Assembly: GCA_023664325.1 (NCBI GenBank)
Contig: JAMPFS010000019.1
Location: 1-53,861, forward strand
Source: Clostridium sp.
Lineage (GTDB): Bacteria > Bacillota > Clostridia > Lachnospirales > Lachnospiraceae
DNA length: 53,861 bases
Direction: 5' to 3'
Shown here: one piece after another, positions 8,555 through 17,918 of the stretch
How positions within the stretch are numbered: the stretch's first letter is position 1
How the letters are laid out: every line of letters begins with the position of its first letter
The notes under the pieces: generated by a model
What the model was told of the DNA's origin: nothing
The model's database searches: none
What the model saw: the letters and a program-made list of their open reading frames with translations, nothing else
Translations under genes and position numbers: made by a program

Positions 8555-9628
8555 TTATTTCATTATCCTGCTTCCTGTTAATCTGGAATCATAAAATGTT
8601 CTCATTGTATCTATCAATCTTTCTATCATATTATCCATGCTAAATACTGGTTTCCACCCTAAGCTCATAAGTTTACTTGAATTTAGAACATTTCTCATAG
8701 TTGCATTATACCCTAACTTTGCCACATCTTCTGCCAAATCAAACTTTATGGAAATATTACTCTCCGGGAATTTCTCAATAAATTTTTCGGCTAAATCTCT
8801 TATAGAAATTTCCGTATCCATATTGGCAACATTATATGCTGTTCCTGGTTCCCCTTTTGCCAACAATATTAAAATAGCTGTTGCTGCATCCTCCGCATCA
8901 CAATAATTTCTTACCGTCTCGCCTTTTGACTTCAAAATAATGTCTTTTTTTTCAATAACACTTCTTGCGAACTGTGCAAACACTCTAGCATCTGTATATG
9001 CCACTCCATATCCAAAGGTAGCTGTCAGTCTTGCAATATATGTTGATATGCCAAACTGCTTTGTGTACGATGCACATATGCACTCACACATCCGTTTACT
9101 TTCCGAATAACTGCTACGAACATTGGTTGGATCGATATATCCCCCATTGATCTCATAAATATCATTTGCTCCCAGTCCTCTATTCCCATATACTTCAAGG
9201 GATGAAAGGTAAACTACACCTTTGCACTTTCTTTCTAATGCTACATCTAAAATATTTTTTGTCCCATCAAGTGCAGTAAAAATCGTTCTTGTTGGAAAAT
9301 CAATATGTTGTTTGCTTCCACCTGTCACCCCTGCAGTATGTATAATATAGTCTACATTTCCTTCCACTTTCAATTCATGTATATCACTAATTATCACTTC
9401 AAAGTCTGCCCGGTTACTATATATTTTAAAGAGTCTGCCCGCTTTTACTCCATTTCTCACATGTGCAATCACATGCATGTTTGTATCTAATTCATCATTC
9501 ATTGTCAGTAATATGGCAACCAAATTCTGACCTATCATTCCAGTTGCACCGGTTATTAGCACTGTAGTCTTTACAAAGCAATCCAAGAATGGTGCCAATG
9601 TTTGAAGTGTCCTTCTATCTACTATCAT
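8555..9628 (-). CDS. NAD(P)-dependent epimerase/dehydratase (extended SDR)
   Basis: 357 residues. The nucleotide-binding GxxGxxG is GATGMIG at 27-33, and the catalytic Y-x3-K is YSESK at 174-178, with VVYLSSLEVYG supplying the catalytic Ser/Thr strand. These place it in the extended short-chain dehydrogenase family that epimerises, dehydrates or reduces nucleotide-linked sugars and polyols. AAGGAG lies 8 bases before the start. It is translated just before the TagD-like enzyme, so it may act on the same CDP-linked or phosphorylated precursor rather than on a UDP-sugar; that is inference from order only. Confidence 0.8.
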   Translation of the reverse strand: MIVDRRTLQTLAPFLDCFVKTTVLITGATGMIGQNLVAILLTMNDELDTNMHVIAHVRNGVKAGRLFKIYSNRADFEVIISDIHELKVEGNVDYIIHTAGVTGGSKQHIDFPTRTIFTALDGTKNILDVALERKCKGVVYLSSLEVYGNRGLGANDIYEINGGYIDPTNVRSSYSESKRMCECICASYTKQFGISTYIARLTATFGYGVAYTDARVFAQFARSVIEKKDIILKSKGETVRNYCDAEDAATAILILLAKGEPGTAYNVANMDTEISIRDLAEKFIEKFPESNISIKFDLAEDVAKLGYNATMRNVLNSSKLMSLGWKPVFSMDNMIERLIDTMRTFYDSRLTGSRIMK

Positions 9629-9643
9629 ACAAACATCTCCTTA

Positions 9644-11101
9644 TTACACTTTCTTTCTAATAAATGTATTTACTATATCCCATATGTATTGAAATGAATC
9701 CAGTTTTAAAAAAAATGAGCCAATAACATAGATCACGATTCCGAAAAGTACTTGAAGCAACAATGTAATGATATCATTCCATCCAATCAACGAAATCGGA
9801 TAAATCGCAACCAACATAAAACCGGAAAGTCCAAGATAAGGGAAAATGTCCTTTAATTGCTCCCAATAACTATAATTTAATAACTTGCTATTGGGCAATG
9901 TATTCAATATCTGTGCAACAAACGTATATACGAGCAAACTAACAGCAATCGCAAATACTCCACGTTTCATAACTAAAAACAATATTAGCAGACCTATTGT
10001 TTTTTTTATAATCTCCAATCTAAGAAACAAATCACTTCGCCCCATTGCCTTTATTGCGTTCAAGTTAGCAGTTTGGATTGGCTGAAATGCAAAAACCAAA
10101 CAAAATATTTGAAAATAGGGAACGGATCCCAGCCATTTTTCCGTAAGCAGCAACCTTGTCAAAGGTCTCGCAACCACGACTAAGCCAAGCATCATCGGCC
10201 ACATAATATAACTGCTGGTCTTAATTGCACGCCGTGTCATTACCTTCACTCGTTCAACGTGATTCTGCTCTTCTGAGAGAGCTGGAAGTAAAACACTATC
10301 TATAGAAGTATTGATATTGTTTACCATGAAATTAGGAATTTGTCTTCCCCTGTTGTAATATGCTAAATCAGCGGATGAATACACTCTGCCAATAACAAGC
10401 TGCCGTATATTGTTATATGTAGTATCCACAATAGCGGATATCAAGAGTTTCCATCCAAAAGAAAACAGCTCTTTCAAACGATCAAATGAAAAATCTTTGA
10501 TCGGTCTCCACTTGACAGTGATCCATAAAATAATTGTATCAATAAAAACATTAATGATCTGCTGTGAAACTAATGCCCATACTCCCAAACCCGCATATGC
10601 CATTATAACACCAATAATAGCTGCAACTAATGTTCCTCCCAATGTCGAAAAGAAAAATTTTTTGAAAAGCATATACTTTGATACATATGCCTGTTGCACA
10701 TTTTTTACCGAAGAAATAATAATGGTAATGCTCAACACCCGTAACACAGGGGTTAAGTCCGGTGTCTTGTAAAACCTGGCAATATATGGTGAAACAGCAA
10801 AGAGTATTACATAAATCACCATGCAGACTACAATATTAAAATAGAAAACACTGGAGAAATCCAAATCATCTACATCTTTTTTCTGAATTAATGCATTTCC
10901 CATTCCACTATCAACAAATACCTGACTAATTGTAATAAAAACAGTAACCATTGCAATCAATCCATAATCTCTTGGCGCAAGTAATCTGGCAAGAACAATA
11001 GATACTATAAATTCCACGCCTTTTGCACCGCACCTTTCAGCAAATCTCCATATTAGTCCGGAAATTGTTTTCTCTTTCAACTCCTGATTAGTATCATTCA
11101 T
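9644..11101 (-). CDS. Wzx/TuaB-type polysaccharide flippase (MOP superfamily)
   Basis: 485 residues with around 12-14 hydrophobic helices and a cytoplasmic charged N-terminus (KTISGLIWRFAERCGAKGVE), as in lipopolysaccharide/teichuronic-acid exporters. Conserved features include LARLLAPRDYGLIAM, a SGMGNALIQ turn and a YYNRGRQIPN segment. It should move the undecaprenyl-linked repeat unit across the membrane before polymerisation by the EpsG-like protein of the same operon. This completes a Wzx/Wzy-dependent pathway together with the initiating transferase and CpsCD encoded about 17 kb away. Confidence 0.9.
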   Translation of the reverse strand: MNDTNQELKEKTISGLIWRFAERCGAKGVEFIVSIVLARLLAPRDYGLIAMVTVFITISQVFVDSGMGNALIQKKDVDDLDFSSVFYFNIVVCMVIYVILFAVSPYIARFYKTPDLTPVLRVLSITIIISSVKNVQQAYVSKYMLFKKFFFSTLGGTLVAAIIGVIMAYAGLGVWALVSQQIINVFIDTIILWITVKWRPIKDFSFDRLKELFSFGWKLLISAIVDTTYNNIRQLVIGRVYSSADLAYYNRGRQIPNFMVNNINTSIDSVLLPALSEEQNHVERVKVMTRRAIKTSSYIMWPMMLGLVVVARPLTRLLLTEKWLGSVPYFQIFCLVFAFQPIQTANLNAIKAMGRSDLFLRLEIIKKTIGLLILFLVMKRGVFAIAVSLLVYTFVAQILNTLPNSKLLNYSYWEQLKDIFPYLGLSGFMLVAIYPISLIGWNDIITLLLQVLFGIVIYVIGSFFLKLDSFQYIWDIVNTFIRKKV

Positions 11102-11121
11102 TTTCTATAATTCCTCAAAAT

Positions 11122-12420
11122 CTATTTTTGAAAATCCTCAACAATATAAGATAAAATATCCCTTCCAATATGTCCTGCATTAGGAGGTATTAGACAACTA
11201 ATGGCCCTCTGCCTTTCCCCATACAGAATATCCTCAGATTGTGACAAAAGGCTTTCCAATTCCGTCCAATTCTCCGCATGATATAATGTGGAATCCATCA
11301 ATTGCGCATCTGCATTAAATCCATCTGCTGTATCACAATATATAATTGGTTTACCGGTTACAAAATATTCTATCAGCAGGGATGTAAAATCCGCTACCAA
11401 TATGTCTGCTTGCCGTAATGTTGGTAAATAATCGTTATCTGCATCTATCACTATATTAGCATGTGAAAGTAATCTTGCTTTTAACTGTTCTACCTCTTCC
11501 TCCTTCATAATTCCATTTTCAATAATACTTTCAAACATTAATGGATGCGGCCGAATAATCAATTGATTTTCCATATGTTCATCCATATAGTGAATAAAGG
11601 CATCACAATATTTAAAGAAATTACTTTTCTTATTCTCTACGCCATCACCCACGATCCATCGTGGCAGCCAGGCAATTGTTTTTCGGTTACCTGCATACTT
11701 TTGATTGCTAGATTCTTTTTGAACCAATAGGTCAAATCTCGGAAATCCACAATATACAAAATGATTGGTTTTAAACCAATACTGAATCACAAACTTCTTC
11801 CTGCAATCTTCTAACCGTATCTGACTTGGTACAAATGTTATATAAACTGTCGAAAGAAATTGAGTATTAAATGTCGTTTCAAAAAGTGTTCCACTCGTCT
11901 GGCTAAATGCATACGGTACATAGCATACTTTTGCATATTTACACACTTCTAAGCTCTGATATTCTTTGGGATATTGGTTATTATATGGTCTGGAATATAT
12001 GACATAATCCGGTCTTAATGACTGCAAATCCACCCATGTCATATTTTTTTCATCATAAGAATTTATTACATCAATCCCCGATCGACTAAAAAAATCGAAA
12101 GCATCATTTTTCTTTTCTGCGTTAACAGAATATTCGCCAGTACCATTATCAAACGGTTTGGGTATACATAACAAAATTGGTTCCATTCCCTGTGAATATG
12201 CCTCTTCATATATGGTCCGAACAGAATTCCACACTTCTGGAAATTGAATAATAAATACAATTCTAGGCAACAGCCTTTCCTTATTTTTAAAAGCGGAAAT
12301 TGCCTTCTGTCCCTGATGATAAGCTTTTATTTCAGTAACACTATATCGTAAACTATATGCACACAACAATGGATTCGGTATATATTTTTTTAATATTTTT
12401 TTCACTTTATACTTATCCAT
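11122..12420 (-). CDS. CDP-glycerol:glycerophosphotransferase family protein (TagB/TagF-like)
   Basis: 432 residues. The C-terminal half has the TagF-fold signatures: CGFPRFD at 224-230, IIRPHPLM around 288-295, and ADILVADFTSLLIEYFV from 338, ending in GKPIIY. Enzymes of this family transfer glycerol-phosphate or ribitol-phosphate from CDP-polyol to a glycan or teichoic acid acceptor at the membrane face. The N-terminal 200 residues are more diverged, with no membrane helix apparent. AAAGGA precedes the start. The TagD-like gene three genes downstream could supply its donor. It is a transferase for a phospho-polyol substituent or main-chain link; whether it adds one unit or polymerises is unknown. 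Confidence 0.8.
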   Translation of the reverse strand: MDKYKVKKILKKYIPNPLLCAYSLRYSVTEIKAYHQGQKAISAFKNKERLLPRIVFIIQFPEVWNSVRTIYEEAYSQGMEPILLCIPKPFDNGTGEYSVNAEKKNDAFDFFSRSGIDVINSYDEKNMTWVDLQSLRPDYVIYSRPYNNQYPKEYQSLEVCKYAKVCYVPYAFSQTSGTLFETTFNTQFLSTVYITFVPSQIRLEDCRKKFVIQYWFKTNHFVYCGFPRFDLLVQKESSNQKYAGNRKTIAWLPRWIVGDGVENKKSNFFKYCDAFIHYMDEHMENQLIIRPHPLMFESIIENGIMKEEEVEQLKARLLSHANIVIDADNDYLPTLRQADILVADFTSLLIEYFVTGKPIIYCDTADGFNADAQLMDSTLYHAENWTELESLLSQSEDILYGERQRAISCLIPPNAGHIGRDILSYIVEDFQK

Positions 12421-12484
12421 TATGTATTCCTTTCTATATCAGGCAAAACAAGTTCCTCTATTATCGTATTATTTCTATAATAAA

Positions 12485-13528
12485 TCAAAACCATGTTAAA
12501 TCAGTATTATATTTTGAGAGTTCATAATCTTCAAAAGGGAAAAGAAAATCTGTGAGCTGCTCTTCTATATACTTTATCTCATCATCATGCCCAGGTATTT
12601 TCTTATACAATTGAACTGTTTTCATTGATATGTCCGGATTAAAATATTTTTTCGGATATATATGATCCTTGTTCTCCAAATTCAAAAAATCCAGTATTTT
12701 CAACCTTGAGTCATCATAATTAAAAATCATATCCTCAAGCCGTAAAAACATTACACCTTTTTTTTGATTCAAATCATTCTGATTCCACCGTTGTCTTTTA
12801 TAGTACTGTACAAAAGCGACCGGATCTCTTCTTGGCATAAATGTACCATCAACCGGCCATTGATAGGAAGCAGCCAGATATAAGTCTCTCGGATCCCTAT
12901 CTATAACAAATGCTATTGGGTCTTCAAAAAAAGGAAAACTTTGTGTTGGATCATTTCCCTCAAACGGTTGGTCTAACACGATTTTTTTCTTAAAATCAGC
13001 TCCCATTTCTCTTAAAATCTCATTTGTATAATTTTTTGTTTTTTTATAGAAATCATCCGGATGAATACTTAGATACATTGTTCGCATTGGCCATAATCTA
13101 AATAACTTTCCCGTCAAACTTTCAAAATGACGAATAATTATTTTTTTGTATGCCAACACTATTATACTCTTTAAAAGATTTCCCGTTTCAAAATCTGCAT
13201 TATCAATTCCCAGCCAAGTTGCCTGAACTAAAGAATCCACATATTTATTAGAAATTTCAATGTATTTTTTGGGATTTTTCAAAGGTTTTTTCACAATCGG
13301 CGTATTTGCATACTTAACTGCATATTTGAAACGCTTTATCGCCTGATCGCCAGACATCTGCCTGGAAAATTTTGTGACCAGATGATATTCCAAATCCTGC
13401 AATCCATCAACTTTAAAGGCATATTGGAATTCAGACCGGTCAAACACCTGAGTATCCTTGATTTCTTTCATAAAATCCAGGATTGCGCTGGAACCAGTTC
13501 CTCCATAACCACATGCACCGATAATCAT
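12485..13528 (-). CDS. Sulfotransferase-like protein of a glycan locus
   Basis: 347 residues. It opens with ACGYGGTGSSAILDFM, a P-loop-like 5'-phosphosulfate-binding motif. It also has AFVIDRDPRDLYLAASYQWP near 206-225, which resembles the 3'-phosphate-binding segment (RDPRD.x) of PAPS-dependent sulfotransferases. The later FLRLEDMIFNYDDSRLKILDFL helix is typical of the same fold. AGGAGGAG gives a strong ribosome site. It sits among glycosyltransferases, so sulfation of a sugar in the repeat unit is the natural reading. Sulfated surface polysaccharide is uncommon in Gram-positive bacteria. No PAPS synthesis gene is present in the window, and a related kinase-type P-loop function cannot be excluded. 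Confidence 0.7.
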   Translation of the reverse strand: MIIGACGYGGTGSSAILDFMKEIKDTQVFDRSEFQYAFKVDGLQDLEYHLVTKFSRQMSGDQAIKRFKYAVKYANTPIVKKPLKNPKKYIEISNKYVDSLVQATWLGIDNADFETGNLLKSIIVLAYKKIIIRHFESLTGKLFRLWPMRTMYLSIHPDDFYKKTKNYTNEILREMGADFKKKIVLDQPFEGNDPTQSFPFFEDPIAFVIDRDPRDLYLAASYQWPVDGTFMPRRDPVAFVQYYKRQRWNQNDLNQKKGVMFLRLEDMIFNYDDSRLKILDFLNLENKDHIYPKKYFNPDISMKTVQLYKKIPGHDDEIKYIEEQLTDFLFPFEDYELSKYNTDLTWF

Positions 13529-13561
13529 ATACTCCTCCTAAAATAACTTACTTTATATAAT

Positions 13562-14782
13562 CTACAATAAACACTTAAAGTTCTTATAAAATGCATCGGC
13601 ATTATAATATTGTCGCATAGCCTTTCCGTTTACAGACAATTTATTATAAAAAACAGGATCCGTTTTCAATCGTAAAATAGAGGAAACTATATTTTCTACC
13701 AAAGCAGTATCTCTTTCCAACAAAACAGCACAATCTGAATTCATATATTCCGGAATCCCACCAGATATAGTTGTAATCGTAGGAATTCCCATCATACACA
13801 TTTCCAACATCGTCATTCCTGCCGGCTCTTCCCACATTGATGGCAAAACTGCCACATCTGCCAAGCGGTATATATCAAATACTTTTTCATAAGAAATGTA
13901 ACCTGTATGAATAATATCCTCATTATCTTTTATCATGAGGGTTATTTTTTCCTCATAGGCTGATTTTATCTTTTTTGCATAAAAACCGCCTCCTACTATA
14001 AACAGTTTTACATTTGATACTTTTTCTCTTAAAAGATTAAAAGCCTTTATCGTCTCTAATAAACCCTTTTCTTCACTTATACGACCTGTAAACATAATGA
14101 TAAAGTCTTGGGAATCTATACCATATTGACTTTTCACTTCATCTAGCATTTTATTTTCTTTATCTGTTGAAAGTCTGCTAATATTTACACAATTTTTTAA
14201 TACTTTATATGGAACATTTTTTAAATCCTTAAAATGCATTCTGATTGATGCATTAACAAAATTACTTACACTGACAATTTCCTTTATTGTTTCAGCATAC
14301 TTTTCGCACCCATAAAATGAACGAACTTCATTATGTGCCCAATATATTATTTTTTGATGATATAACTTTCGGAATCTTCTGCTTTTTAATAATAAAAAAA
14401 GAGACGAATTGCCAACTAAAACAATTTCGTCATATTGATGATGGATTAAAAATTTATAGTATTTATAAATAATAAATACTCGAGAAAAAATAAATCTATA
14501 CGATATTAAATTTTCTTTATGTAAGACAGTTTTAAAAAAATAATACGCAATCACATCAAGACAATCACATAATAAATTTTTCTTAAAAAAAAAGAATTCT
14601 GTTTTCTTATAATTATGACTCTCTTCCAATGCTCTAGGATGATAACAGCTCAAAATAGACATTCCAAATTCTTCATCTTGTTTTTCATATTCCTTCAAAA
14701 TTGTTTCCACTAAATTTTCTATAGCTCCGCCTTCCACAGCTGGAACAGGGGTAAAACCTGTTGTAACCATCGCTATTTTCAT
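13562..14782 (-). CDS. GT4-family glycosyltransferase
   Basis: A 406-residue GT-B fold enzyme. The N-terminus MKIAMVTTGFTPVPAVEGGAI has the donor-proximal Gly-rich loop, and IIMFTGRISEEKG opens the nucleotide-sugar-binding half. The ADVAVLPSMWEEPAGMTMLE block carries the E-x7-E signature of family 4 (EPAGMTMLE), followed by MGIPTITTISGGIPE. It would act in the cytoplasm on the undecaprenyl-linked intermediate as a retaining transferase. Donor and acceptor sugars cannot be assigned. The start is preceded by GGTGATG, a moderate ribosome site. Confidence 0.85.
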   Translation of the reverse strand: MKIAMVTTGFTPVPAVEGGAIENLVETILKEYEKQDEEFGMSILSCYHPRALEESHNYKKTEFFFFKKNLLCDCLDVIAYYFFKTVLHKENLISYRFIFSRVFIIYKYYKFLIHHQYDEIVLVGNSSLFLLLKSRRFRKLYHQKIIYWAHNEVRSFYGCEKYAETIKEIVSVSNFVNASIRMHFKDLKNVPYKVLKNCVNISRLSTDKENKMLDEVKSQYGIDSQDFIIMFTGRISEEKGLLETIKAFNLLREKVSNVKLFIVGGGFYAKKIKSAYEEKITLMIKDNEDIIHTGYISYEKVFDIYRLADVAVLPSMWEEPAGMTMLEMCMMGIPTITTISGGIPEYMNSDCAVLLERDTALVENIVSSILRLKTDPVFYNKLSVNGKAMRQYYNADAFYKNFKCLL

Positions 14783-14795
14783 TTACATCACCAAT

Positions 14796-15713
14796 TCAAT
14801 CCCTTTTCTTTTCATAAAAATATATGATTGCACCTAAAACTTTTAATTTTAATGATATTCCTTGGTGATTCCTAAATATCGGATAAAAGGTACAAATTTC
14901 CTCTGCTACATCCTCTTTAATCTGTTTCAATGCATCATCACAAAATATCAACTTAATATAATAACGAATAGATAAAGATACACACATATCCACGACCAAA
15001 TTATATACTCTATCATTCTGAGACGGAATTAAATAATCCTGTATATATCTTTTTGCATAAAATTCTGTCAATCGTTTCTGTGTTAAGGAAAATCTACTAA
15101 TCCCATGGTCTGCATCATAATGATATGTACAACTGTCTATAAAAACCACATTTTCACAATATTTAAGATACTCCAAAACAAATACCAGATCTTCGCACAT
15201 CCAAAACTCTGTATTTAACAGTAGTTTATTTTCTTTTACTATTTTAGTACAAAAAAGTTTATTCCAGAGAAACCCGCCATAATCATCATTTCTTAAAATA
15301 CAATACGCAGCATTCTCCCATGCTTTAACATATATACTACCGTCATTAATTCCACATACTGCTTTTGACACTGCCAGCTGAACATGATTTGCTCTTAGTT
15401 GTTCATATAAAATTTGAATATGATTTTTTTCTATTGTATCATCTACATCAAAAAAACATATATATTTTCCAGATGCATATTTTATACCAACATTTCTGGC
15501 ATTTGCGGGTCCACTGTTACTGATTTCATAATAATTCACCTTATCATTTTTAATTGATTTGCATATCTCTGCTGTATTGTCTATAGAACCATCATTAACT
15601 ACAATAACTTCTATATTATTATATGTTTGATTGAAAACATCATCTAATGTTTTTTTGATTGTCCCAGCACCATTATAAACCGGTATAACAACAGAAATCT
15701 TTTCAGACATCAT
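14796..15713 (-). CDS. GT2-family glycosyltransferase
   Basis: A 305-residue GT-A fold enzyme. The family opening is ISVVIPVYNGAGTIKKTLDD, then VIVVNDGSIDNT, with the DxD-type metal site in ICFFDVDDTIE near residue 95. The C-terminal 100 residues are variable with a weakly hydrophobic stretch. AGGGAG lies 6 bases ahead of the first of two adjacent ATGs. It is one of two GT2 enzymes in the operon and probably adds one sugar of the repeat unit with inversion. Confidence 0.85.
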   Translation of the reverse strand: MMSEKISVVIPVYNGAGTIKKTLDDVFNQTYNNIEVIVVNDGSIDNTAEICKSIKNDKVNYYEISNSGPANARNVGIKYASGKYICFFDVDDTIEKNHIQILYEQLRANHVQLAVSKAVCGINDGSIYVKAWENAAYCILRNDDYGGFLWNKLFCTKIVKENKLLLNTEFWMCEDLVFVLEYLKYCENVVFIDSCTYHYDADHGISRFSLTQKRLTEFYAKRYIQDYLIPSQNDRVYNLVVDMCVSLSIRYYIKLIFCDDALKQIKEDVAEEICTFYPIFRNHQGISLKLKVLGAIIYFYEKKRD

Positions 15714-15724
15714 AATAATCTCCC

Positions 15725-16852
15725 TTAATAATACCTGGTAACTGAAAAAATTGATTCATAAGGTATCACTTCGTGATCGCCGGTAATAAAAATATCATAG
15801 ACACAATATCCTATAAATACAATAATAATTCCCAACTTAAATATCCTTCTCCAATGGCTATTCTGATATAAATTCACAATATAAGGTATCGATAATATTT
15901 GTACAAAAGCAAAAATATAATAAACTCGTTCAACCAACGGTAAAATGGTCATCAATATACAAACCAACGTAGAAATTAATTGAATATTCAAATAGAATCT
16001 GTATTTCAGATCATGATAACATTTTCTGTATACTCCAAAAAAAATAATTAATATTACAAAGTTGAGTAAAAAGGTTCCTATTGCAAATTTTGTTCCCGTA
16101 TATAAAGCAGTATTTGCAAAATGTCTTAAATATTTTTTTAATGGCATCAACTTTTGTACAAGCCGGTTTATAAAATCTGTTCCAAAAATAAACCAAAATA
16201 ATAATACCCCTGCCGTACATACAAAAAAAGTTATCCGGTTGATTTTTATTTTATCAACAAATATAAACAATACACATATTATTAATGAATAATGAATAGA
16301 TGCTGCAATCAATACAAACAAAATATATTTAAAATATTCCTTTTCAAACAAATAGTGTAAAGCATATAAAACTATCGCCATTCCCACAAATTGCCTTACA
16401 GCATTTAGTGATATAAAATAGTACCTTGTAAATACTAACAAAAATAAGCTAAATAATATATCATTGGAAAAATTAAATATAGCCTTAAAACAAAATAAAC
16501 AAAATAAAAAAGAAGTACAGACAAACACAATCTGAGGATCTGTTGTTATTTGAGATAAAAAAAGGCATAGCCCTTTATATCCAATTTCAAAATTATCATA
16601 ATTACTATGATGCAATAGACGGATAAAGCCATCATAATATGTATGAAAATAATCTGTACCTACCCCGTATCTGAATGCACTAATCAAAAACAATGGTAAA
16701 AAACAGAATATTTTTAAAAAGATTTGATTCTCACTGGTTTTTAATTTGAGCTTTCTATGTGTAGGTGTGCCAATATAATTTAATTCCTTTGATTCTTTAA
16801 TAAAATATCCTAAAAATAATGTAATTAAAATACCATATATATATGCATGCAT
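15725..16852 (-). CDS. EpsG/Wzy-like polysaccharide polymerase
   Basis: A 375-residue integral membrane protein with about ten helices. The motif FRYGVGTDYFHTYYDGF in the first periplasmic-side loop is the hallmark of EpsG-family proteins, and VRQFVGMAIVLYAL is the second conserved piece. EpsG-type proteins are thought to polymerise lipid-linked repeat units outside the membrane. AAGGT precedes the start. Together with the flippase and CpsCD it makes the Wzx/Wzy route complete. Confidence 0.85.
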   Translation of the reverse strand: MHAYIYGILITLFLGYFIKESKELNYIGTPTHRKLKLKTSENQIFLKIFCFLPLFLISAFRYGVGTDYFHTYYDGFIRLLHHSNYDNFEIGYKGLCLFLSQITTDPQIVFVCTSFLFCLFCFKAIFNFSNDILFSLFLLVFTRYYFISLNAVRQFVGMAIVLYALHYLFEKEYFKYILFVLIAASIHYSLIICVLFIFVDKIKINRITFFVCTAGVLLFWFIFGTDFINRLVQKLMPLKKYLRHFANTALYTGTKFAIGTFLLNFVILIIFFGVYRKCYHDLKYRFYLNIQLISTLVCILMTILPLVERVYYIFAFVQILSIPYIVNLYQNSHWRRIFKLGIIIVFIGYCVYDIFITGDHEVIPYESIFSVTRYY

Positions 16853-16869
16853 ATAACTTTACCTTAACG

Positions 16870-17844
16870 TTATCCGTTAACTCCTTCCTGGCATAATTTC
16901 TTTTTTATATACAATACTTTATCTGCCATATGCATTTTTAGCAGTAAAACTCTCAAGCCATTTAAATCAAAAGTTAAGATTTTAAATGGAATTTTTATAT
17001 CATCACCAAACGCATAGACTTTATCTAAATAATTTCTATGTTCTTCTTTTGATAACTCTTGAATTTTATTTAAATCAGAAACAACACCAAACAGTTTCAC
17101 CAATATATAATATCCCCAATATTTATATTCTTGTGACAAAGCATAATCTTTCATTTCCGCAACAAAAAACAATTTATCGTTAACATCTTTTAGATTTCTA
17201 ACACTGGTAATACTGCCTTGATGCATATAATAATAGTAATACTTATTTTTAATACATGCTAAAATTCTACACTTATCATAGAGTTTATACATGGAACCTA
17301 TATCTTCATAATGTCTGCCTTCCGAAAAAAAAACTTCAAATCCATCAAACAATTTTCTCTGAATTAATTTTCCCCAAGCATAATTGGAATCTTCTATTTT
17401 GAATAAACAATCTGCACACCTCTTATTATAGATTTTATAGACAACAGCTTCATTTTGCATATTTATTTCTCTATCTGTAACCGTCTCCTTAACAGATACA
17501 ATATCCGCATTAGTTTTGACTGCTACTTCTACCATACTTTTCAAATAATCATAATGTACCCAATCGTCAGAATCAATAAAGGTAATATATTGTCCCTTTG
17601 CGATTTTTAAGCCCATATTCCTAGCGCCAGACAAGCCCTTATTTTCCTGATTTATTAATTTAAATCTACTATCTCTTTGTACAAATTTCTGAACGAGTTC
17701 TAATGTACCATCTGATGATCCATCATTAATTACAATCGCCTCAAAATTAGAATAGGTTTGTACAGACACACTTTCTAAACACCTTGTAATATATTTTTCA
17801 ACATTATATGCCGGAATGATTATTGATACATATAATTTCTCCAT
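16870..17844 (-). CDS. GT2-family glycosyltransferase
   Basis: 324 residues with the GT-A family 2 pattern: VSIIIPAYNVEKYITRCLES, AIVINDGSSDGT, and the metal-binding ITFIDSDDWVH near residue 95. The C-terminal part (about 200-320) is basic and amphipathic, suggesting membrane association. GGAG lies 11 bases before the ATG. Its first half resembles the other GT2 enzyme of the operon but the C-terminal halves differ, so it should use a different acceptor. Confidence 0.85.
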   Translation of the reverse strand: MEKLYVSIIIPAYNVEKYITRCLESVSVQTYSNFEAIVINDGSSDGTLELVQKFVQRDSRFKLINQENKGLSGARNMGLKIAKGQYITFIDSDDWVHYDYLKSMVEVAVKTNADIVSVKETVTDREINMQNEAVVYKIYNKRCADCLFKIEDSNYAWGKLIQRKLFDGFEVFFSEGRHYEDIGSMYKLYDKCRILACIKNKYYYYYMHQGSITSVRNLKDVNDKLFFVAEMKDYALSQEYKYWGYYILVKLFGVVSDLNKIQELSKEEHRNYLDKVYAFGDDIKIPFKILTFDLNGLRVLLLKMHMADKVLYIKKKLCQEGVNG

Positions 17845-17918
17845 TTTGTAAGTTTCTCCATTCTGTTATAAACATAATGTTGCGGTTATACATTTCCTTT
17901 AAAACCAAGAATAATATA

